Shown: piece by piece, positions 1-4,407 of the stretch
How positions within the stretch are numbered: the first letter of the stretch is position 1
Layout of the letters: each line of letters opens with the position of its first letter
Source of the DNA: an uncultured beta proteobacterium
GTDB lineage: Bacteria > Pseudomonadota > Gammaproteobacteria > Burkholderiales > Rhodocyclaceae
Direction: 5' to 3'
Assembly: GCA_903932755.1 (NCBI GenBank)
Contig: CAIZHL010000528.1
Coordinates: forward strand, 1 to 6,027
DNA: 6,027 nucleotides
The notes under the pieces: generated by a model
Seen by the model: the letters and a program-made list of their open reading frames with translations, nothing else
Database searches by the model: none
What the model was told of the DNA's origin: nothing
Program-made: the position numbers and the translations under genes

Positions 1-846
1 CCCGGTGGCCTTGTCCACCACTTCGCTCATCAGTTCGTCGGTGTGCAGCGAACCCTTCATCAGCGCCTCGACCTGGCCTTCGCGCGCCAGCGAGACGGCT
101 ACTTCGGCAGCGGCATGGCTGTGGGCGACGTTGATCAGGGTGCAGCCGTAGAGGTCGAGCGCATTGGCTTCGGCGATCTGGCGGATTTTCTCTTCGGGGC
201 CGACCAGGGTCGGGATGATCAGGCCGCGGTCGCGCGCCAGCAGTGCGCCTTTCAAGGATTCGGTATCGCAGGGATGGGCCACCGCCATCGAAATCGGGGT
301 CAGGCCGCGGGTGATTTCCAGCAGGTGCTCGAAGCGCGCCTTGCGCGTTTCCGACAGTTTGAAATCGGGCAGGCTGGCCTTGAGGCGCTTCACCTTTTCG
401 GTCGGCGCCAGCACTTCGGCCGTGCCGGAGATGACCTTCTGTCCGTCCTGGTTGGTACACAGGCAGTCCAACACCATGTGGTGGTTGCGCGGGTATTTCT
501 TCTCGCAGGTGACGGTCACCGTCAGCGTGTCGCCGACGCGCACCGGCTGCGCGAAATGCAGCGTCTGGTCCTTGTAGACCGTGCCCGGGCCGGGAAACTG
601 GGTCCCCAGCACATTGGAAATCAGCGCGCCGCCCCACATGCCGTGGGCGATCACCTCGCGCAGCATCGACGAATTGGCGTATTCCGGATCGACGTGCGAG
701 GGATTGATGTCGCCAGACATGATGGCGTACATCTGGATGTCTTCATGGCGCAGCGTGCGCACCAGGGTCGCGCTGTCGCCGACATTGATTTCGTCGAAGG
801 TGCGGTTCTCGATGTAGTCGGTACTGCTGGGTATCAGGGCGTTCAT
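1..846 (-). CDS. Bifunctional enoyl-CoA hydratase / phosphate acetyltransferase, partial (N-terminal 282 codons)
   Basis: Read from the ATG at 846-844, this frame stays open for 282 codons to the left edge, so the C-terminal part is missing (the family is usually about 460-470 residues). Residues ~15-145 form a MaoC/PhaJ-like hot-dog domain. The hydratase-2 signature SGDINPSHVD is intact, with the expected catalytic Asp46 and His51, and the conserved G-P-G-T-V-Y segment lies at 86-91. From ~residue 170 the sequence becomes a phosphate acetyl/butyryl-transferase domain (LTPISMAVAHPCD; LIIPTLVGP; EALMKGSLHTDEL near the edge). Known family role: cytoplasmic hydration of enoyl-CoA to (R)-3-hydroxyacyl-CoA, coupled by fusion to acyl-CoA/acyl-phosphate exchange; often linked to fatty-acid or polyhydroxyalkanoate metabolism, and in some genomes next to acetate kinase. 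The start is supported by a TGGAG ribosome site 7 bases upstream. It is transcribed away from the bufferin genes and is probably unrelated to them. Domain call very sure; the physiological substrate is not. Confidence 0.93.
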   Translation of the reverse strand, partial: MNALIPSSTDYIENRTFDEINVGDSATLVRTLRHEDIQMYAIMSGDINPSHVDPEYANSSMLREVIAHGMWGGALISNVLGTQFPGPGTVYKDQTLHFAQPVRVGDTLTVTVTCEKKYPRNHHMVLDCLCTNQDGQKVISGTAEVLAPTEKVKRLKASLPDFKLSETRKARFEHLLEITRGLTPISMAVAHPCDTESLKGALLARDRGLIIPTLVGPEEKIRQIAEANALDLYGCTLINVAHSHAAAEVAVSLAREGQVEALMKGSLHTDELMSEVVDKATG

Positions 847-853
847 GACGGTA

Positions 854-858
854 CTCCA
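854..858 (-). promoter_or_regulatory. Ribosome binding site of the hydratase/PTA fusion
   Basis: The minus strand reads TGGAG followed by 7 bases and the ATG at 846-844. This fixes the start of the leftward gene. Confidence 0.7.
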
Positions 859-873
859 TAAGCAAACATGAAT

Positions 874-901
874 ATCTTAACCGTTGTTTGCTGCAATGCA
901 A
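874..901 (-). promoter_or_regulatory. Candidate sigma70 promoter for the hydratase/PTA fusion
   Basis: On the minus strand a TTGCAT -35-like hexamer (901-896) and a TAAGAT -10-like hexamer (879-874) are separated by 16 bases, in the only locally AT-rich stretch before the gene. Each hexamer departs from consensus at a few positions. The start site would fall near 867, leaving a leader of about 20 bases that contains the ribosome site. Assigned by eye only. Confidence 0.45.
888..901. promoter_or_regulatory. TGC/GCA-rich inverted repeat, possible PhaR-type operator
   Basis: TTGCTGCAATGCAA contains the inverted halves TTGC and GCAA separated by six bases, plus an inner TTGCTGCAA palindrome. It overlaps the -35 of the candidate leftward promoter, a position suited to repression. 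PhaR/AniA regulators of polyhydroxyalkanoate genes are known to bind TGC-N-GCA-rich sites of this style. The link is inferred from the motif's look and the nature of the downstream enzyme; no phaR gene is in the window. Confidence 0.3.
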
Positions 902-1135
902 TAAGTAGTTCTACGGGTAGGGATAGCGGTTCCTGGTCGCGTCCGGAAGGCGGCCGTCCGCGGTTTCACGATTCTCCGCCGTGCCTTGCCTTGAACGCGG
1001 CATAGCAAAAATCGCAGATCACCACCCGGCATTGAAAAGTTTCCAGCTTGCATGCTAACCGATGCCGCATGGCTACCCCCTCGACTCCTGCGGCCGCCGC
1101 TCCGGCTCCGGCGCGCCGAAAGAAATAGTTGAAGC

Positions 1136-1164
1136 TGTAAGGATTCGCCTTCCCGTGCCGACTC
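1136..1164 (+). promoter_or_regulatory. Candidate ECF-sigma promoter for the bufferin operon
   Basis: TGTAAGG (1136-1142) is followed after 16 bases by CGACTC (1159-1164). This fits the GTAA-type -35 and CG-start -10 pattern of several ECF sigma factors; the bufferin/gig cassettes of Caulobacter and Cupriavidus are known to be under ECF sigma control. It would give a leader of about 65 bases before bufA. No sigma or anti-sigma gene is in the window, and the -10 is a short motif, so this remains a candidate. Confidence 0.35.
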
Positions 1165-1223
1165 ACGCAGCAGCAGGGCGGCTTTCGCGCCTGCACGGAG
1201 CAATCCGCATCCCCCAGTCCATC

Positions 1224-1230
1224 AAGGAGA
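1224..1230 (+). promoter_or_regulatory. Strong ribosome binding site of bufA
   Basis: AAGGAGA lies 5 bases before the ATG at 1236. It is the best Shine-Dalgarno match on the plus strand of the window, fitting a highly translated precursor peptide, and it decides the start against the upstream in-frame ATG at 1062. Confidence 0.8.
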
Positions 1231-1235
1231 TCCTC

Positions 1236-1550
1236 ATGAACAAAACCCTTTCCGCCGCTTCCCTCGCTCTTGCCTTCGGTGCCGCCATGGGCATCGCCGC
1301 CGCGCCCGCCATCGCCGCTTCCCATGGTGGTGCCATGAAGGCGGAGACGGAAAAGTGCTTCGGCGTGTCATTGAAGGGCAAGAACGACTGCAAGGCGGGC
1401 GCCGGCACCACCTGCGCCGGGACCTCGAAGACCGACTATCAGGGCAACGCCTGGACCATGGTACCCAAGGGCACCTGCGAGAAAACCATGTCGAAGACTT
1501 CGCCGACCGGCAACGGCCAACTGATGGAGTTCAAGGAAAAGAAGGCCTGA
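1236..1550 (+). CDS. bufA: BufA-type bufferin precursor (DUF2282), periplasmic copper-binding RiPP
   Basis: A 104-residue precursor with a clear Sec signal peptide: MNK start, hydrophobic Ala-rich core to ~residue 23, and an AIA/A cleavage site near residue 27. The mature part has the four family cysteines: EKCFGV (Cys41), KNDC (Cys52), TTCAG (Cys60) and VPKGTC (Cys81), with the conserved D-Y-Q-G-N-A-W segment between the last two. Bufferins are known peptides whose cysteines are converted to thiooxazole-type heterocycles by the DUF692/DUF2063 pair, and which bind copper in the periplasm. Unusually for a RiPP, the signal peptide takes the place of a classical leader. The TTCAG/DYQGNAW wording looks more like the BufA2 branch than BufA1, which I hold loosely. 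A Lys-rich tail of 23 residues follows the last Cys. It is first in the operon, 22 bases before bufB. Equivalent to gigA in gold-induced operons. Confidence 0.9.
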   Translation: MNKTLSAASLALAFGAAMGIAAAPAIAASHGGAMKAETEKCFGVSLKGKNDCKAGAGTTCAGTSKTDYQGNAWTMVPKGTCEKTMSKTSPTGNGQLMEFKEKKA

Positions 1551-1572
1551 CCGGCGGCCCGGAGCCCACGCC

Positions 1573-2466
1573 ATGCAGCCCGTCGCGAGCCGCCTGCCGG
1601 CGCGCAAGCACCGATCCCTGCCCGCCAGGGCGGGGATCGGGCTCAAGCCCGAGCACTTTCGCGCGATCCTCGACACGGCGCCGGACATCGGCTTCTTCGA
1701 AATCCACGCCGAGAACTACATGGTGGACGGCGGTCCCTTCCACCATTACCTGACGCGCATCCGCGAGCGTTATCCGCTGTCGATCCATGGCGTCGGCCTG
1801 TCGATCGGCGGCGAGGGGCCGCTCGACGAGGGCCACCTCGACCGACTGGCGGCCTTGCTCGATCGCTACCAGCCCGAATCCTTTTCCGAACACCTGGCCT
1901 GGTCCAGCCACGGCGGCGTTTTCCTCAACGACCTGCTGCCGGTGGCCTACGACGCCGCCACGCTGGAGCGCGTCTGCGCGCACATCGGTCGCGTGCAGGA
2001 CCGCCTCAAGCGCCGCATGCTGCTGGAAAACCCTGCCACCTACGTCGAGTTCGCCGCGTCCACGATGGCTGAGGCGGATTTCATCGGCGAGGTGGTGCGC
2101 CGCAGCGGCTGCGGCCTGCTGCTCGATGTGAACAACGTCCATGTCTCCTGCACCAACCATGGCCGCGATGCGCGCGACTACCTCGCCGCGCTGCCGCTTG
2201 ATGCGGTGGAAGAGATCCACCTCGCCGGCTTTGCCGAGGACAGCGATGGCGCCGGCGCGCCGCTCCTGATCGACAGCCACGGCGCGCCGGTGGCCGAAGT
2301 CGTGTGGGCGCTGTACTGCCACGCGCTGGACCTGATCGGCGCGCTGCCGACCCTGATCGAGCGCGACAACGACATTCCGGCGCTGCCGGTGCTGCTGGCC
2401 GAGGCGCGCCATGCGGAACGCATCCTGGAGCGGCTGCAGCCTGCCGCGCATGGGGTCGCGGCGTGA
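1573..2466 (+). CDS. bufB: MNIO-family multinuclear iron oxidase (DUF692), bufferin maturase
   Basis: A 297-residue cytoplasmic TIM-barrel enzyme, normal length for DUF692/UPF0276. Family motifs run in order: GIGLK (21-25), [10 protein letters not shown] (41-50), [11 protein letters not shown] (70-80), SEHLAW (105-110), LLENPATY (150-157), [10 protein letters not shown] (182-191), EIHLAGF (214-220), IDSHGAPV (233-240) and LIERDNDIP (261-269). The His, Glu, Asp and Asn residues that bind the iron cluster in characterised members (MbnB, and TglH for peptide cysteines) fall within these motifs and appear intact. Known role in bufferin systems: with BufC it oxidises precursor cysteines to thiooxazole-type rings. 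The start has GGAG 8 bases upstream, 22 bases after bufA. It ends in a 4-base overlap with bufC, implying translational coupling. A strong hairpin sits in codons 13-23, in the weakly conserved N-terminal extension before GIGLK. Confidence 0.93.
   Translation: MQPVASRLPARKHRSLPARAGIGLKPEHFRAILDTAPDIGFFEIHAENYMVDGGPFHHYLTRIRERYPLSIHGVGLSIGGEGPLDEGHLDRLAALLDRYQPESFSEHLAWSSHGGVFLNDLLPVAYDAATLERVCAHIGRVQDRLKRRMLLENPATYVEFAASTMAEADFIGEVVRRSGCGLLLDVNNVHVSCTNHGRDARDYLAALPLDAVEEIHLAGFAEDSDGAGAPLLIDSHGAPVAEVVWALYCHALDLIGALPTLIERDNDIPALPVLLAEARHAERILERLQPAAHGVAA
1611..1640. repeat. Near-perfect inverted repeat (13-bp stem, 4-nt loop) at the start of bufB
   Basis: The arms 1611-1623 and 1628-1640 pair over 13 positions with one G-U wobble (1619 with 1632) and a GCCA loop (1624-1627). 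In RNA this GC-rich stem would be very stable. No T-run follows it, so it is not a standard intrinsic terminator. It begins 60 bases after the bufA stop, inside the first codons of bufB, and could protect the 3' end of bufA message or slow ribosomes or polymerase into bufB. Confidence 0.75.
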
Positions 2467-3248
2467 GCGGGCTGGACGCCTTCGCTGAGGGCCTGCTGGC
2501 GCCCGCTGCGACTTGCCCGCCGGGCCTGCTCACCTGGAACGGGTCGGCGCCGGAGAAGCGTTTCGCGGTATATCGCAACAATGTCGTCGTCGGCCTGGTC
2601 GATGCGCTGGCGGACAGTTTTCCGGTGACGCAGGCGCTGGTCGGCGAGGACTTCTTCCGTGCCATGGCGCGCGAATTCGTGCGCGTGAAGCCGCCGCGCT
2701 CGCCGGTGCTGGCGCTGTATGGCGACGGCTTCGCCGGCTTCATCGAGGATTTTCCGCCGGTCGCCGGGCTGCCCTACCTGGCCGACATCGCGCACCTTGA
2801 ATACCTGCGCGTGATGGCCTGGCATGCGGCCGACGTCGATGCGATCACGCCCGAGCGCATCGGCGCCGTGCTGGCCGATCCGGATGGCCTGCCGCAGGCG
2901 CGGCTTACGCTGCATCCGGCGCTGTTGGTGTTGCCATCGGTGCATGCCGTGGTGTCACTATGGGCCGCGCATCAGGCGGACTCACCGGCGCTGGCGCTGG
3001 CCGCCGTCGATCCGGCACAGGCCGAGGCGGCGCTGCTGTGGCGCAACGGTCTGGAAGTCGAGATCCGTCGCGTCGGGCCGGGCACGGCACTTTTCATCGG
3101 CCGGCTGCAGCAGGCTGCCAGCCTTGCCCAGGCAGGCGCCGCGGCCATGGCCGCCGACGCGGATTTCGACCCGGCGGCGACCCTGGCCCTGCTGATCAGC
3201 TGCGGTGCGATCACCGGCATCACCACTCCGAGGAACTCCGTCGCATGA
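2463..3248 (+). CDS. bufC: DUF2063 family partner protein of the MNIO enzyme (BufC)
   Basis: I place the start at GTG 2463, overlapping the bufB stop in GTGA, giving 261 residues; the frame stays open upstream to an ATG at 2304, but that stretch lies inside bufB. The N-terminal domain (about 5-95) is DUF2063 (PF09836; once annotated as putative DNA-binding), recognised by [30 protein letters not shown] and the A-R-E-F-V run around 69-73, followed by [14 protein letters not shown] (103-116). The C-terminal half (about 145-255) is a less conserved Ala-rich domain typical of the longer DUF2063 proteins. Known role: binds the RiPP precursor and delivers it to the DUF692 enzyme, like MbnC with MbnB; cytoplasmic and not itself catalytic. 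It ends in an ATGA overlap with the DoxX gene. Equivalent to gigC. Function within the cassette fairly sure; details of recognition not shown here. Confidence 0.9.
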   Translation: MSGLDAFAEGLLAPAATCPPGLLTWNGSAPEKRFAVYRNNVVVGLVDALADSFPVTQALVGEDFFRAMAREFVRVKPPRSPVLALYGDGFAGFIEDFPPVAGLPYLADIAHLEYLRVMAWHAADVDAITPERIGAVLADPDGLPQARLTLHPALLVLPSVHAVVSLWAAHQADSPALALAAVDPAQAEAALLWRNGLEVEIRRVGPGTALFIGRLQQAASLAQAGAAAMAADADFDPAATLALLISCGAITGITTPRNSVA

Positions 3249-3781
3249 ACACGCTCGCTACATCCAGCGCCGCCAGAGGCGCCTGCCCGTTGCCGGTGCG
3301 GCTGCTGCGCGCCGGCGTCGCCACGCTGCAACGCATTCCGGACGACGCGATCGCCTTGCTCGGCCGCTTCTCGATCGCCGCGGTGTTCTGGAAGTCGGGC
3401 CAGACCAAGGTGCAGGGCTTTGCCATCGACATCGTCAATGGTGAGTTCCAGCTCGGCCTGCCGCAGCTTTCGGATTCCGTGGTGGCGCTGTTTCGCGACG
3501 AATACAAGCTGCCGCTGGTGCCGCCCGAACTGGCCGCGCCCATGGCGGCCTTTGCCGAACACCTGTTTCCGCTGCTGATCCTGCTCGGCCTCGCCACGCG
3601 CTTTTCGGCGCTGGCGCTGCTGGTGATGACGGCGACCATACAACTGCTGGTGTATCCGGATGCCTGGCCGACCCACGGCGTCTGGGCCGCGGTGCTGCTG
3701 TTCCTGATCGCGCGCGGGCCGGGGGGCATATCGATCGACCACCTGATAGCGCGCCGCGATCATGGACATAGAATGCGCTGA
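3245..3781 (+). CDS. DoxX family membrane protein of the bufferin cassette
   Basis: A 178-residue inner membrane protein starting at the ATG that overlaps the bufC stop in ATGA. I see four hydrophobic helices, at about 35-50, 98-116, 120-137 and 144-157. A DoxX-like LLGRFSIAAVFWKSGQTKV segment spans helix 1 and its exit, and LILLGLATRFSALALL covers helices 2-3. A 45-residue loop with E-Y-K-L-P-L-V-P-P joins helices 1 and 2. DoxX proteins regularly follow the DUF2282-DUF692-DUF2063 genes (gigD in the gold-induced operon), so the 4-base overlap and position are as expected. DoxX relatives are tied to sulfur or redox chemistry at the membrane, but the role in bufferin systems is not established. 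Export, membrane electron transfer, or helping the peptide meet copper are possibilities only. The short His/Arg-rich tail is probably cytoplasmic. Confidence 0.88.
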   Translation: MNTLATSSAARGACPLPVRLLRAGVATLQRIPDDAIALLGRFSIAAVFWKSGQTKVQGFAIDIVNGEFQLGLPQLSDSVVALFRDEYKLPLVPPELAAPMAAFAEHLFPLLILLGLATRFSALALLVMTATIQLLVYPDAWPTHGVWAAVLLFLIARGPGGISIDHLIARRDHGHRMR

Positions 3782-3814
3782 TCCAGGCGCGATGCCTGCC
3801 ATGGCGCGCGAGGC

Positions 3815-3819
3815 GGGAG
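3815..3819 (+). promoter_or_regulatory. Ribosome binding site deciding the start of the small VTT gene
   Basis: GGGAG lies 5 bases before ATG 3825. The earlier in-frame ATGs at 3762, 3792 and 3801 lack a comparable site, and 3762 lies inside the DoxX gene, so 3825 is the preferred start. Confidence 0.6.
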
Positions 3820-3824
3820 TCCGA

Positions 3825-4394
3825 ATGTCGCTGCTGCGAAAGTACCAGAGGTTGCTCGCGGTGCTGCTGTTCCTGGCGATCCTGTACGCCGTCTTCGCGC
3901 TGACGGGCCTCAGGGAGCACTTCACCGTGGCCTTCCTGCAGCAGTTGATCCGCGACAACTTGCTCGGTGGCCTGCTGGTTTTCGTCCTGCTGTTTTCGCT
4001 GGGCAACCTGATCCAGATTCCCGGCTGGCTGTTCCTCGCGGCGGCGGTCCTGGCCCTGGGGCGCGGCCCGGGTGGGATGGTGACCTACGTCGCCGCCAGC
4101 GTTTCCTGCGTGATGACCTTCCTCGTCATCCGCTTTGTCGGCGGCGACGCGCTGCGCCGCATGGACAACCGGGTTGCGACCTACCTGCTGGGCCGGCTCG
4201 ATGAGCGTCCGGTTGCAAGCATCGTCGTGCTGCGCATGCTGTTCCAGACCGTGCCGGCGCTCAACTACACGCTGGCGATGTCCGGAGTCCGCTTGCGGCC
4301 CTACCTCATGGGTACCTTGCTCGGCTTGCCGCTGCCGATCCTGCTGTATTGTCTGTTCTTCGATTATCTGGCCAAGGCGCTGAAGCTGCTTTAG
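3825..4394 (+). CDS. TVP38/TMEM64 (VTT domain) family membrane protein
   Basis: A 189-residue inner membrane protein; in-frame ATGs at 3762, 3792 and 3801 would add up to 21 polar residues without a ribosome site. Hydrophobic segments lie at about 9-27, 48-75, 84-105, 131-150 and 158-178. The VTT/SNARE-associated core is seen as NLIQIPGWLFLAAAVLALG (61-79, with the re-entrant Pro-Gly), GPGGMVTYVAAS (81-92) and VVLRMLFQTVPALNY (134-148, the R-x(5)-P-x-L-N-Y signature), then GTLLGLPLPILLYC (163-176). The family is related to DedA and is thought to act on membrane lipids or transport; no substrate can be assigned here. It lies 43 bases after the DoxX gene and 13 before a second VTT domain fused to a reductase, so the two may work as a pair. 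Same strand and short gaps suggest it is co-transcribed with the bufferin genes, though the 43-base gap could hide a separate start. Confidence 0.85.
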   Translation: MSLLRKYQRLLAVLLFLAILYAVFALTGLREHFTVAFLQQLIRDNLLGGLLVFVLLFSLGNLIQIPGWLFLAAAVLALGRGPGGMVTYVAASVSCVMTFLVIRFVGGDALRRMDNRVATYLLGRLDERPVASIVVLRMLFQTVPALNYTLAMSGVRLRPYLMGTLLGLPLPILLYCLFFDYLAKALKLL

Positions 4395-4407
4395 CCTGGG
4401 AAACTCC

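Larger units (their letters stand above)
847..1235. other. Divergent intergenic region, 389 bases, no gene seen
   Basis: This stretch separates the leftward hydratase/PTA gene from the rightward bufferin genes. Open frames crossing it (for example minus 877-1203 and minus 966-1325) are rich in Arg, Gly and Ala, have no recognisable domain and lack good ribosome sites, so I read them as chance. It holds the leftward promoter and inverted repeat near 874-901, an ECF-like promoter candidate near 1136-1164, and the bufA ribosome site at 1224-1230. The roughly 230 bases from about 905 to 1135 show no feature I can support. The frame open upstream of bufA from an ATG at 1062 is not used: the signal peptide and ribosome site put the start at 1236. 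Confidence 0.6.

Noticed and set aside
43..861. Long plus-strand open frame (272 codons)
   Set aside because: It is antisense to the well-supported hydratase/PTA gene, shows no recognisable domain, and its composition follows the GC bias of the opposite coding strand.
1032..1060. TTGAAA as a sigma70 -35 for bufA
   Set aside because: At 17-18 bases spacing only CTAACC or TAACCG is found, a poor -10, so I preferred the ECF-like candidate downstream.
877..1203. Minus-strand open frame of 108 codons in the intergenic region
   Set aside because: Arg/Gly/Ala-rich, no domain, no ribosome site, and it overlaps the likely control regions for both flanking genes.
1062..1235. Upstream in-frame extension of bufA from ATG 1062
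   Set aside because: It would bury the signal peptide 58 residues into the protein; the strong AAGGAGA site and the typical MNK signal start at 1236 argue against it.
2276..2294. Inverted repeat around GGCGCGCC within bufB
   Set aside because: Short, bulged and wholly explained by the conserved coding sequence for IDSHGAPV.
1531..2451. Long minus-strand open frame (306 codons) opposite bufB
   Set aside because: Antisense shadow of a gene with clear family motifs; common in GC-rich coding DNA.
2304..2462. Upstream extension of bufC from ATG 2304
   Set aside because: It lies wholly within bufB, reads as Arg/Gly/Ala-rich out-of-frame sequence, and the family N-terminus fits GTG 2463.
3784..3798. 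Small inverted repeat CAGGC-N5-GCCTG after the DoxX gene as a terminator
   Set aside because: Only a 5-bp stem and no T-run follows; too weak to call a terminator and common by chance at this GC content.
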